Positions 18,201-25,450 are shown, counted from the stretch's first letter. The stretch is DNA of 26,078 nt from Desulfobacterales bacterium (GCA_016735355.1 JAERRQ010000243.1:1-26078), one strand, 5' to 3'. Translations and numbers: made by a program. The notes: generated by a model not told the origin, from the letters alone.

Positions 18201-18405
18201 ATACAGGTTCAGGCCGATAGTTCTCACTACACTGAGCACATTTTTCGGACTTTCTCCAATGATTTTTGAGACCTCCCGCCAGGCCCGGTTCCTGATTCCC
18301 ATGGCAATTTCTCTCGGATTCGGTATTCTTTTTGCCACATTTATTATACTTGTGCTGGTGCCTTCCCTTTATCTTATCGTGGAAGATATTCGCAGAAAAA
18401 ATTGA
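15295..18405 (+). CDS. RND efflux pump, AcrB-like inner-membrane permease
   Basis: This proton-driven exporter has 1036 residues, the usual length for the HAE1/AcrB type. Key landmarks are the first membrane helix at about 22-40, then DRVVVTVPYPGASPAEVEQG at 53-72 in the porter domain and the pair Asp406-Asp407 in GIVVDDAIVVGE, the proton-relay aspartates of transmembrane helix 4. Near the end, SGVVVNDSLILIDFANRSR replaces the segment that carries the proton-relay Lys in AcrB. This places it in a branch of RND exporters of unknown substrate rather than with the classic AcrB drug pumps. Two large periplasmic loops lie between helices 1-2 and 7-8. It is the third gene of the channel-adaptor-pump operon, nine bases after the adaptor. 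Confidence 0.93.
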   Translation: MTSSTEKTKIKGPIVWMAEHPVPANLLMILFLVGGLFFGMNMKQELFPSFDLDRVVVTVPYPGASPAEVEQGIVLAVEEAVQGLDGVDEIISSAREGAGIVYIDMLAGEDLQKLSQDVKSAVDRVITFPVEAEEPRVSTVTHHRRVISLVLYGNQDERVLREMIEKIRDRLLQDPIITQVELFGVRPLEISIEVSQNILRTYKLTLGEIAGRLRKASVELPGGSIKTDSGELLVRMMERRDYGREFESIPVITNNNGTEVLLEDISTVMDGFRDVDKYATYNGKRAVMIDVFRVGNQTPVEVAEVVHKLAAELQATLPPGLEVATLNDFSKIYRQRFELLQKNGCMGLILVLILLGIFLEPRLAFWVTMGIPISFLGSLLFLNALGMSINMVSLFAFIIALGIVVDDAIVVGESIYKFHEKGLIFIQAAVQGTREVALPVVFSIMTNIIAFFPICFVPGIIGKFFRVIPVVVMTIFVVSLIESLFILPAHIGHHKKKRHGRIINFILNRQKGFSNRLALIINNRYGPLLELTLKYRYITLTIGIIILVITLSYVMSGRMGMTMFPKVEAEYAVATAVLPYGSSVKKTEAVEQKLIDAAERVIKANGDGRLAEGIYAEIGYAPGKVSGGHLARVKMFLTSPGERTISTNEVTKLWRKETGIIPGLESLVFQSDAGGPGSGPSITIELNHRDLKVLEAAGAALAEALSYFPDVADIDDGFEPGKEQFDFKIKPEGRSLGLTAREVANQVRDSFYGAEVLRQQRGRNEIKVMVRLPENERIYHYNLEELMLRSPGGVEVPLKTAVEVTRGRAYTVIDRRNGRRVVTVTCNVTPQSQAGRILESLKEDFLPSLIKRYPGLNYGFEGRQADMAESMTTLWMGLGAALMVIYALLAVLFNSYIQPSIIMMSIPSGIVGAVIGHIIMGYSLSVMSMFGIVALSGVVVNDSLILIDFANRSRNKGNTPHKAIHSAGIYRFRPIVLTTLSTFFGLSPMIFETSRQARFLIPMAISLGFGILFATFIILVLVPSLYLIVEDIRRKN

Positions 18406-18457
18406 TATATTAAATATACGAATTAAAATAATTTTAATTATAAAAACTGGTGATATA

Positions 18458-18643
18458 ATGAAATTCTTACTCTGTTTGATAGGAATGGTAATGATTATAG
18501 AAGGCCTGCCGTATTTTGCATTTCCTGCAAAGATGAAATTATGGGTGGCCAAAATTCTTGATATGTCGGACGGCGCTTTGCAAAGGTTTGGTTTTACGCT
18601 TATGATTATTGGTCTGTTGAGCGTATACTTTGGAAAAAAATAG
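18458..18643 (+). CDS. DUF2065 small membrane protein (YjeT-like)
   Basis: The 61-residue protein has two hydrophobic segments, about 1-20 (LLCLIGMVMIIEGLPYFAFP) and 44-58 (FGFTLMIIGLLSVYF), joined by a short basic stretch. This is the pattern of DUF2065, whose function is not known. The ATG is at 18458 with GGTGAT just upstream. An earlier in-frame start at 18332 would lie inside the pump gene and adds no conserved sequence. It lies 52 bp after the pump gene and may be carried on the same transcript. Confidence 0.85.
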   Translation: MKFLLCLIGMVMIIEGLPYFAFPAKMKLWVAKILDMSDGALQRFGFTLMIIGLLSVYFGKK

Positions 18644-18821
18644 TGAAATTTTTACAACGACATTAAAAAGATTGACAAAATAATCATTTTCATCCGATTA
18701 TCAATTTTTTATTGTTATAATATCATTCTTATTGTAATTTTTTTTTATTTTAACCGAGCCTTAAATAACAAGACGCTCAGTATAGATTTTCGGTTTATTC
18801 GAGTGAAGGAATTTATTTAAA

Positions 18822-19508
18822 GTGAATAAAAAAAATAATTTAGAGCAGGAACTCAGTTATTTAGGTCTGCTTGACAAAGCCAGGGAAATTTATTTTGAAT
18901 TGGGTGAAAGGGCTGTTCTTTCATATATTAAATCGAGTTATCGCCTTTTAAGCAAAGTTTATCATCCGGATCTGAATCCTGAAAAGCAAAATATGGCTAA
19001 CCTAACCCAGCATAGATTAAACAGAGTGAGTCGCCTGATTAGCAATATGAGCGACATGGAATTAATAGAGGTTATTAGAAAAGGTAGTATAAAAAAAAAT
19101 GATGGGAAAAAGAAAATATTGGTCGTGGAAGATGAGTTCGGACTTCAGGATATATTCAGAAATATATTTATTATGGAAGGCTATGATGTGATGGTGGCTA
19201 TTGACGGGATTGCAGGGTATGATGCCTTTTGCCAGTTTAAACCTGATCTTGTCTTTACCGATGTTGTAATGCCGAATTTGAATGGTATTAACTTGGTTAA
19301 AAAAATAAGAAAAATTAAACCCGATATAAAAGTGATATATACCAGTGGTTTTTTTGAAATAGAAGACCTCAAAAACAATCTTAATCAGGAAGTTGTAAAA
19401 TATAATTATCGCACCCTTGCAAAGCCATTTAAACTTAGTGCTATGCTTACGATGGTTAATGAATATTTCAATGATGAAAAAGAAAACTACTTTATAAGAG
19501 GGGTTTAA
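18822..19508 (+). CDS. J-domain-like protein fused to a response-regulator receiver domain
   Basis: The 228-residue protein has an N-terminal J-like domain, with YIKSSYRLLSKVYHPDLNPE at 35-54 including the HPD tripeptide (48-50) that stimulates DnaK ATPase. A short helix follows, and a complete receiver domain covers about 97-217. Receiver residues are the acid pocket Glu103/Asp104/Glu105, phospho-acceptor Asp147 in VFTDVVMP, Thr174 or Ser175 in YTSG, and Lys201 in LAKPF. There is no DNA-binding output domain, so the J domain is the likely output or partner-binding part. The start is GTG with AAGGA 11 bases before. No histidine kinase lies nearby. The function is inferred: phosphorylation could gate DnaK recruitment. 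The third J helix is poorly conserved, so chaperone activity is uncertain. Confidence 0.82.
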   Translation: MNKKNNLEQELSYLGLLDKAREIYFELGERAVLSYIKSSYRLLSKVYHPDLNPEKQNMANLTQHRLNRVSRLISNMSDMELIEVIRKGSIKKNDGKKKILVVEDEFGLQDIFRNIFIMEGYDVMVAIDGIAGYDAFCQFKPDLVFTDVVMPNLNGINLVKKIRKIKPDIKVIYTSGFFEIEDLKNNLNQEVVKYNYRTLAKPFKLSAMLTMVNEYFNDEKENYFIRGV

Positions 19509-19543
19509 GAAGTTAATGATAAATTGGATGGAATAAGCATTTT

Positions 19544-19716
19544 AGCCCTGAAAGGGCGCCACATACCAGCCCAGGGCAACGCCCTGGGAATTGTGTTTAG
19601 AGAGATATAGAGCCCTGAAAGGGCGTGACATAATTGTTGCGATTCTTATGTCACGCCCTTTCAGGGCTAATATTCATTATCTATAACACCCAGGGCGCTG
19701 CCCTGAGCTGGTATGT
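19544..19716. repeat. Nested inverted-repeat (REP/MITE-like) element
   Basis: The outer arms at 19561-19588 and 19689-19716 (28 bases each) are inverted copies with two mismatches, starting ACATACCAGC. The inner arms at 19611-19633 and 19646-19668 are a perfect 23-base inverted repeat starting AGCCCTGAAAGGGCG, with a 12-base loop. A further AGCCCTGAAAGGGCG stands at 19544-19558. Each outer arm is itself palindromic (CCCAGGGCAACGCCCTGGG). There is no gene inside. It looks like a non-autonomous repeat element of the kind moved by RAYT-type transposases. Confidence 0.8.
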
Positions 19717-19718
19717 CT

Positions 19719-19736
19719 AACCCCTGCCGGGTTTTT
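19719..19736 (+). terminator. Weak terminator-like hairpin after the repeat element
   Basis: AACCC and GGGTT pair across a five-base loop and are followed by a run of T. The stem is only five pairs, so termination of the J-REC transcript here is possible but weakly supported. Confidence 0.3.
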
Positions 19737-19815
19737 GACTAAAATGTAAACTAAATTTGAAGGATGCCATAAAATTTTTGCTTTTTAAAAAAAGTTAGAA
19801 GCATAAGGGGTTAAA

Positions 19816-20520
19816 ATGGTCAGACTGATATTTATTATGGCGATGCTTTTTATGATATCATGCAGTAGTGAAGAAGAGAGTATCAACAAGGAATTTTCAG
19901 ATAAGGGGACATTCAAGCTGATGGAGGAGGTTGAGAAAGAAAGTTATACACCTCCCAAGGATGGCAACCTTAGCGTAAAACAGATGGATATGTATATAAA
20001 AGTGAAAGAAGCGGCGATAGTATATGCAAGGCAGGCGGCGGATAATCTTAAAAAGAGTTCTGAAAAGATAGATAAAAATGATAAGGCAGAACCCGGAATC
20101 GATGATTATATGACCGCTTTTAAAAATTTGGGCGATGTGGCCGATTTTATTACATCAGATCTAAGGGCAGCTACAAAACTAGGTTATAATCCCAAGGAAT
20201 ACCAGTGGGTACAGGAGATTATCTTGAAGACTCAGGCGGCTGAAATTCAAGAAAATGCTGTGAAGTATGCAAAATCATCATATAGCGGTATGAAGGAACA
20301 GCTGGAAAAACAGAGAGACGCGGCCACCTCAAAAGAAATGCGCGCTATCTTTGACGAACAGCTAAAATCTCTTTCTGAAGGCATGAAAGAGATGGAAAAA
20401 AATAGCATTTCAGATGAAGTCATCACGGATCACAATAAAAATTTGCTGACCAAGTATCGAGACAGGATTATTGGACTGGATGCTGAAATAAGAAAATGGA
20501 CAATGCTGGAGAAGGAGTAA
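19816..20520 (+). CDS. Predicted lipoprotein of unknown function
   Basis: The 234-residue protein has a short signal peptide ending MISC (Cys16 as lipid site), then an acidic linker. The rest (about residues 50-234) is charged and almost wholly helical, with few hydrophobic stretches and likely coiled coil (KSSYSGMKEQLEKQRDA, KSLSEGMKEMEKN). I do not recognise a family. AAGGGG ends five bases before the ATG. The next gene starts six bases after its stop and has its ribosome site within the last codons of this gene, so both are translated from one message. A helical periplasmic-facing lipoprotein beside a redox enzyme gives no clear function. Confidence 0.75.
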   Translation: MVRLIFIMAMLFMISCSSEEESINKEFSDKGTFKLMEEVEKESYTPPKDGNLSVKQMDMYIKVKEAAIVYARQAADNLKKSSEKIDKNDKAEPGIDDYMTAFKNLGDVADFITSDLRAATKLGYNPKEYQWVQEIILKTQAAEIQENAVKYAKSSYSGMKEQLEKQRDAATSKEMRAIFDEQLKSLSEGMKEMEKNSISDEVITDHNKNLLTKYRDRIIGLDAEIRKWTMLEKE

Positions 20521-20526
20521 ATTATA

Positions 20527-21495
20527 ATGCTGGTGCTCGGTTTAATGGGAAGTCCCATAAAAAATGGGAATACAAAGTATCTTTTATCTCTATTCATGAA
20601 AGAAGCCGACCGGCTGGGAGCTCAGACAGAAGTTATTATGGTAGCCGACCAGGATATCCTTCCTTGCATTGGTTGTGATGCTTGTGGGAAAAAAGGTTTT
20701 TGTGTTATTAAAGACACGATGAGTAGTGATATTTATCCACTGTTCCGCAAGGCAGATGTTATAGTGGCGTCTACGCCCATCTATTTTTATAATGCAACGG
20801 CACAGCTTAAAGCTCTTATTGATAGAAGTCAGGCCCTATGGTCCAGAAAATATATATTACAGGTATCCGATCCCGGTTGTAAATTCAGACGAGGTTTTCT
20901 ACTTTCCCTCGGCGCTACAAAAGGTAAAAATCTTTTCGATGGTTTAAGACTTACAACGCAATATTTTTTTGATGCTGCCGGAGCAAGCTTTGATGGCATG
21001 CTGACATACAGACGCATAGAGAAACCCGGGGATATGGAAAAACATCCCTCTGTTTTAAAGGAAGTAAAAGAAGCTGCCGGGAATCTTCTCAACCCGCTTT
21101 TAGCAAGGAAGAAGGTTCTTTTCGCCTGTAAGGAAAATGCTTGCAGAAGCCAGATGGCCGCCGCTTTCGCTCAATATATGGCTGGAGACAAATTTGAAGT
21201 ATTATGCGGCGGAAGCGAGCCTGCGGATAAAATAAATTCTGTAATGGCAGAGGTGATGGCCGAAAAAGGGATAGATATGGCTTTTCGTATTCCAAAAAGC
21301 ATAGATGATGCTATTTCTGATGTAAAACCTGATCATATAATAACAATGGGTTGCAGAGAAAAGTGTCCGGACGTTTCCGGTGCTGGGAAAGAAGACTGGG
21401 CGCTGGCTGACCCTGCAGGTGAATCTATCAATTTCATGCGCAAGATTCGTGATGAAATCGAAACAAGAGTAATGAAATTGATTGACGAATCTTGA
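20527..21495 (+). CDS. Iron-sulfur flavoprotein fused to ArsC-type low-Mr phosphatase/arsenate reductase
   Basis: Residues 1-190 are an NADPH-dependent FMN reductase-like domain, with GLMGSPIKNGNTKYLL for FMN binding and the cysteine set Cys47, Cys50, Cys53, Cys59 (CX2CX2CX5C). That set matches iron-sulfur flavoproteins (Isf) and should hold a [4Fe-4S] cluster. Residues 195-322 are a low-Mr phosphotyrosine phosphatase/ArsC fold: VLFACKENACRSQMAAAF gives the CX5R loop (Cys201-Arg207), with Asp295 in LADPAGES as the acid and ITMGCREKCP providing Cys276 and Cys280, as in thiol-type arsenate reductases. The total of 322 residues equals the two families joined. Electron delivery from flavin or cluster to the ArsC cysteines is an attractive inference. 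No ars operon (arsR, arsB) is in view, so the substrate is not certain. Confidence 0.85.
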   Translation: MLVLGLMGSPIKNGNTKYLLSLFMKEADRLGAQTEVIMVADQDILPCIGCDACGKKGFCVIKDTMSSDIYPLFRKADVIVASTPIYFYNATAQLKALIDRSQALWSRKYILQVSDPGCKFRRGFLLSLGATKGKNLFDGLRLTTQYFFDAAGASFDGMLTYRRIEKPGDMEKHPSVLKEVKEAAGNLLNPLLARKKVLFACKENACRSQMAAAFAQYMAGDKFEVLCGGSEPADKINSVMAEVMAEKGIDMAFRIPKSIDDAISDVKPDHIITMGCREKCPDVSGAGKEDWALADPAGESINFMRKIRDEIETRVMKLIDES

Positions 21496-21560
21496 ACGGG
21501 TTTTTTTGATGAATAAGGCACGCACTGATCAAGTAAAAAATTGCTCAATATTTAAATAAA

Positions 21561-21998
21561 ATGATAATTTATAATGGAAAATATAACTGGAGCGGGAAAA
21601 AGAGAAGCAATTTCAAGCCCATAACATGGTGGCCCGGATCATACCGGCTTACAATTATAGATATATCAAAAAACCGGCCCGGAGTATATATTCTAAAACC
21701 GGTAATAGCACTGATATCGGATACCGGTGAAGGGTATTCTGCTATAAACTACTTTCAAAATCTTGCAAAAAGTATATGCAGGGATTTTAACCTTGATATC
21801 TCCAGAACCCTTTGGATTGAATATCTTCCAAAGAAATCGGACCATATGAAGGTCGCTGTGTTTAAACCTATCACAAGAATCGGCAATGAGACTATTTACT
21901 CTGTAAAGTGGAGACCGATAATGCCAAATGAAATGGAGTTAATAAAAAGTTATTTATCCAAAATCGGGCATGTTGCCAATAACCTTAATATCTCGTAA
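21561..21998 (+). CDS. Hypothetical protein, 145 residues
   Basis: I do not recognise a family. The protein is soluble and beta-rich in appearance, with KPITWWPGSYRLTIIDISK at about 19-37, LISDTGEGYSAINYFQNLA and TLWIEYLPK. The end pattern (YSVKWRPIMPNEMELIKSYL) is compact and well formed. Codon use resembles the neighbours. No clear ribosome site precedes the ATG. It stands alone between the Isf-ArsC gene (65 bp away) and the heptamer repeat region. Confidence 0.6.
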   Translation: MIIYNGKYNWSGKKRSNFKPITWWPGSYRLTIIDISKNRPGVYILKPVIALISDTGEGYSAINYFQNLAKSICRDFNLDISRTLWIEYLPKKSDHMKVAVFKPITRIGNETIYSVKWRPIMPNEMELIKSYLSKIGHVANNLNIS

Positions 21999-22035
21999 AA
22001 AAGTTTATCCTTGTTCACCATTTCTAAGATTTAAA

Positions 22036-22187
22036 GCTATTAGCTTTTAGGCGTTAGGTATTAGCTTAATGATTACAAGATGTTTTGCGATTACAAATTT
22101 TCACCCATTGGGTGTTTATTTCTTGCTGATGTAATACCTTGATTTTTCAAGGCTAACAGCTCATTGCTAACACCTAATCGCTCAACC
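22036..22187. repeat. Inverted pair of 7-bp-periodic TTAG/CTAA arrays
   Basis: TTAG starts at 22040, 22047, 22054 and 22061, exactly seven bases apart. About 90 bases later the reverse complement CTAA, or the variant CTCA, starts at 22153, 22160, 22167, 22174 and 22181, again seven apart. The two arrays face each other around a gene-free core. No gene lies in 21999-22204. Confidence 0.7.
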
Positions 22188-22204
22188 TATCACGAGAGAT
22201 AATC

Positions 22205-22531
22205 ATGAGAAAATGTCCCTTCTGCGCTGAAGAAATTCAAGACGACGCTATAAAGTGTAAACACTGCGGTGAGTTTCTGTATACCTCCAACCATCCAAAC
22301 CTTCCAGAGAAAAAAATTCAATGGTATTTCCAAAAAACTTTTATTATCATCGCAGTCTGTTCTGTGGGGCCTCTGGCGTTGCCCCTGATTTGGTGGCGTC
22401 CGCAAACGACGCGGTCGTGGAAGATAGGACTCACAGCAGGAATTCTTGTTCTCAGTTGGGTCTTGTTCCAAACCACGATGGAATCCATTCATACTCTCAA
22501 GGAGTATTACAATTTAATGAAAGAACTATGA
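22205..22531 (+). CDS. Zinc-ribbon protein with two membrane helices
   Basis: The 108-residue protein starts with a zinc ribbon, CPFCAEEIQDDAIKCKHC at residues 4-21 (CX2C-X10-CX2C). Two hydrophobic helices follow at about 43-64 and 72-90, with a short polar tail. Such proteins are common and mostly uncharacterised; the ribbon probably faces the cytoplasm and binds a partner or nucleic acid. A purine-rich GAGAGAT lies just before the ATG. It stands 63 bp before ywbE and may share a transcript. Confidence 0.75.
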   Translation: MRKCPFCAEEIQDDAIKCKHCGEFLYTSNHPNLPEKKIQWYFQKTFIIIAVCSVGPLALPLIWWRPQTTRSWKIGLTAGILVLSWVLFQTTMESIHTLKEYYNLMKEL

Positions 22532-22593
22532 AATGATCGACATTTTAAAAGAGGTTATCTATATGCTTTGGAACTACACAAAGGAATTTCCAA

Positions 22594-22803
22594 ATGACTG
22601 ACGGAACAAAAAGAGCCGATATTATAGCAGGCCTGAAAGTTTCCATTGTATTAAAGCAGGATCAGAGAACCGGAAAGCTTACCGAAGGCGTTGTCCTGAA
22701 TATTCTTACAAAGTCCGCTACACATCCTCACGGGATCAAGGTTCGCTTGAAAAATGGCCTTGTGGGCAGGGTTAAAACCATTCAAGGCATGCATGGAATT
22801 TAG
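22594..22803 (+). CDS. ywbE: YwbE-family protein (DUF2196)
   Basis: The 69-residue protein matches the whole YwbE family: GLKVSIVLKQDQRTGKLTEG followed by ILTKSATHPHGIKVRL and GLVGRV near the C-terminus. It is a small beta-barrel-like cytosolic protein whose function is not known. AAGGA precedes the ATG by eight bases. The last 11 bases of the gene overlap the start of agcS in another frame, so the two are probably translationally coupled. Confidence 0.88.
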   Translation: MTDGTKRADIIAGLKVSIVLKQDQRTGKLTEGVVLNILTKSATHPHGIKVRLKNGLVGRVKTIQGMHGI

Positions 22804-24229
22804 CGTTATTGTTGAACGGATTGATGGCTGGGTCTGGGGCTACTTTCTGATGTTTCTGCTTGTGGGCACTGGTATTTTTCTCAGCCTGCGCCTTCGATTT
22901 GTACAGTTTCGTCTTTTCAGGCATGCCTGGAGCCTGATATCAGGCCGGTGGGATGACCCAAAAGATCAGGGAGAAATCACCCACCTGCAAGCCTTGTCAA
23001 CAGCACTTTCGGCTACAGTAGGCACAGGCAACATCGCAGGTGTGGCAACGGCCATCGCCGCGGGAGGGCCTGGCGCTGTTTTCTGGATGTGGGTAACAGC
23101 CGTGGTCGGCATGTGTACAAAATTTACATGCTGCCTGCTGGCCCAGCAGTATCGTGAAATTGACGAAAATGGAGAAGTTTCAGGCGGGCCGATGTATTAT
23201 TTAAGGGATGGCCTGAAACTTCCCTGGCTTGGATGGCTTTTTGCGTGTTTCGCAGCGATAGCTTCATTTGGAATAGGCAATATGGTGCAGGCCAATTCCG
23301 TGGCCAACCCTATACACGACTATCTCGGCTGGCCCAAAGAGCTTATCGGTCTGGTCCTGGCTGTGCTTGTGGCTTTAGTCATTATCGGCGGTGTGCGGCG
23401 TATTGCTTTTATTGCTGAAAAAATTGTGCCGTTCATGGCGATAACATATATCCTTGGAGCAATGACTATATTATTTTATCATCTGGACAAGGTGCCCAAT
23501 GCATTTGCGGCAATATTTACCGGCGCCTTTGGTGTGGAACCTGTTGCAGGCGGTATAATAGGTCATACAATGGCCCAAACAATGAGGTTCGGAATTGCAA
23601 GGGGCTTGTTCTCCAATGAGTCAGGCCTCGGTTCTGCCGCCATTGCCCATGCTCCGGCAAAGACATCGGAACCTGTCAGGGAAGGACTTGTTGCAATGCT
23701 GGGTCCCTTTATAGATACTCTTGTAATTTGCACCATGACTGCGCTGGTAATTATTATAAGCGGTCTTTATTATGGATCAAACCTCACCGGCGCAACCCTG
23801 TCATCGGCTGCCTTTGATCAAATGCTGCCCGGCATAGGAAAACAGATCGTCAGTTTCGGTCTTGTTTTTTTTGCTTTTACCACAATGGTGGCCTGGAGTT
23901 ATTACGGAGACAGATCTGTAAAATTGCTTTTTAAAGGATATGGCGCCCAAGCAGTTAAAATATACCGCTGGATATATGTTATTATTATTCCGATTGGCGC
24001 TACGGCATCCCTTCCCCTCGTCTGGAATCTTTCCGACATTGCCAATGGATTAATGGCATTTCCAAACCTTATAGCTCTCATAGGGCTGGCGCCAGTTGTA
24101 GCGCGACTTTTAAAAAATTATGAAGAGCGCCTTCCCGGCATGAAACCGTCACGGCCGAGCAGATTAAACAAGTTTTTCTCCTTGAAAAAAATACTTTTTT
24201 CTCATAAATCGAATTCCCCACCTCTTTAA
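22793..24229 (+). CDS. agcS: Sodium:alanine/glycine symporter, AGCS family
   Basis: This is an inner-membrane Na+-coupled importer of alanine or glycine. The 478-residue protein has about 11 hydrophobic helices. Family signatures are present: TALSATVGTGNIAGVATAI at 70-88 followed by GGPGAVFWMW, and later GLFSNESGLGSAAIAHA. I place the start at ATG 22793, with AAGG five bases before. An open frame extends to ATG 22754, but those codons lie within ywbE and lack conserved sequence. Its stop codon TAA (24227-24229) overlaps the stop of the opposing stress-protein gene by three bases. Confidence 0.93.
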   Translation: MEFSVIVERIDGWVWGYFLMFLLVGTGIFLSLRLRFVQFRLFRHAWSLISGRWDDPKDQGEITHLQALSTALSATVGTGNIAGVATAIAAGGPGAVFWMWVTAVVGMCTKFTCCLLAQQYREIDENGEVSGGPMYYLRDGLKLPWLGWLFACFAAIASFGIGNMVQANSVANPIHDYLGWPKELIGLVLAVLVALVIIGGVRRIAFIAEKIVPFMAITYILGAMTILFYHLDKVPNAFAAIFTGAFGVEPVAGGIIGHTMAQTMRFGIARGLFSNESGLGSAAIAHAPAKTSEPVREGLVAMLGPFIDTLVICTMTALVIIISGLYYGSNLTGATLSSAAFDQMLPGIGKQIVSFGLVFFAFTTMVAWSYYGDRSVKLLFKGYGAQAVKIYRWIYVIIIPIGATASLPLVWNLSDIANGLMAFPNLIALIGLAPVVARLLKNYEERLPGMKPSRPSRLNKFFSLKKILFSHKSNSPPL

Positions 24230-25122
24230 TTCATCACCAAAACCACATTTTTTTGGGCAAGTTGAATTATCTTGTTACTTACTCGACCCATAAAGAACTC
24301 TTGCACCTTGGACAACCCCCTTCTCCCTACTACGATTGTCCCATAGTTCCCCAGCTTCGCTTCTTCGACAATGGCTCCGGCTCGACTGCGGACACCGGTA
24401 ATTATTTTGGTTTTTATTTGATTGGATTGAAATCCCGATTTTTTCAGGCATGTTTTTGCCTGCTCAAAAACACCTTCAATCTCTTTTACGACACCATTCA
24501 AATAGTCTTCGGTACCTCCCCTGATAACATAAAGCAGTTTGACCTCAAATTTAGATCCACCCAAGGTGGTTGCCACATAATCCACAGCACGATTCGCCCC
24601 ATCTGAACCATCTACACCAATAAGGACTTTTTCCGGCCCCCTATCTTTCCCCACCACCATGAGAGGGACAAAAACGAGCTGTTCGAGGAGTTTGGTTGCT
24701 ATGCTACCCAAAACAATACCTCCCATTCTACTTATTCCTTGCCTACCAATTGCAACAGCATTATACCCTGCTTTGGCTTCTTTCAGTATGTCTCTTGCAA
24801 TTCCCTTTTCTCTGTCACGAATTTTCACTATGACGTTGTCTTTCGGAAATCCCGCATCCAGAAGGATTCGCTCCGCTCCACGCATATATTCCTCAAGGGA
24901 TCTCCTGTTTTGTGCTTCCCATGCCTCGATATTCCTGATTGTCTTTCCATGTCGAGGGTCGCTTTTAAGATCATAGTAGCTTTCAGGTATTTTGTTAAAA
25001 ACACTAAAAAGGACTGCCTCAGTTTTTTGAAAGTATGGTATTTCACTGATATACTTTGCTATTTCAAATGAGTAATCAGATGCATCTATAACCAATAATA
25101 TTTTCTTTTTCGTCCCTACCAT
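24226..25122 (-). CDS. Tandem universal stress protein (two UspA domains)
   Basis: The 298-residue cytosolic protein is made of two UspA domains. The first (1-158) ends with GRQG-9-GS (Gly126, Gly129, Gly139, Ser140), the complete ATP-binding motif. The second (164-298) has GRRG at 266-269, but Gly279 is followed by Arg, so its nucleotide site may be altered. IDASD and GVDGSDG near the starts of the two domains are typical. A strong AAAGGAG stands eight bases before the ATG. It converges on agcS. A short palindrome lies about 80 bp upstream. The role in survival under stress is from family knowledge. Confidence 0.92.
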   Translation of the reverse strand: MVGTKKKILLVIDASDYSFEIAKYISEIPYFQKTEAVLFSVFNKIPESYYDLKSDPRHGKTIRNIEAWEAQNRRSLEEYMRGAERILLDAGFPKDNVIVKIRDREKGIARDILKEAKAGYNAVAIGRQGISRMGGIVLGSIATKLLEQLVFVPLMVVGKDRGPEKVLIGVDGSDGANRAVDYVATTLGGSKFEVKLLYVIRGGTEDYLNGVVKEIEGVFEQAKTCLKKSGFQSNQIKTKIITGVRSRAGAIVEEAKLGNYGTIVVGRRGLSKVQEFFMGRVSNKIIQLAQKNVVLVMN

Positions 25123-25200
25123 ATTAAAAACTCCTTTCCACTTTACAGTGAATGATCTGCCCCCTCTTTAGATAAAAAATTTTGTATATTTCTTTGAGTA

Positions 25201-25215
25201 TTAAGTACTTAAGTA
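25201..25215. promoter_or_regulatory. Overlapping palindromes, candidate operator upstream of the stress protein gene
   Basis: TTAAGTACTTAA (25201-25212) is a perfect palindrome, and TACTTAAGTA (25206-25215) overlaps it. The site is about 80 bp upstream of the leftward start at 25122, a fitting place for an operator. It is A/T-rich, so chance is possible. Confidence 0.35.
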
Positions 25216-25411
25216 TTGCTTAATTTTAATATATGCAATAAATATACCAAAGAACGATGTTATGCTTGACAAGCTTAACAGGCTGTAAATATTGAAATAA
25301 TAATATGTAATGATAAAAAGTTTTGGATATGGGAGAAGAAGGATGTCGAAGATTTTTACACATTGTAAAGATCATATTCAGCATCCGAGGTCACATCTTC
25401 ATTTGGACAAC

Positions 25412-25450
25412 AAAAAAGGAGCACCAATCAGACGATCGATGCCCCTTTTT
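25412..25450 (-). terminator. Terminator-like hairpin after the PEP-CTERM remnant
   Basis: AAAAAAGGAGCA (25412 onward) pairs with TGCCCCTTTTTT (25439-25450) with one mismatch. Read leftward it ends in a U run, as needed to stop the transcript of the PEP-CTERM gene. It could act in both directions. Confidence 0.5.

Noticed and set aside
18332..18457. Upstream extension of the DUF2065 gene
   Set aside because: It lies largely inside the pump gene; the DUF2065 domain and a ribosome site begin at 18458.
18716..18721. TATAAT as a -10 box for the J-REC gene
   Set aside because: No acceptable -35 element lies 16-18 bases upstream, and the region is very A/T-rich.
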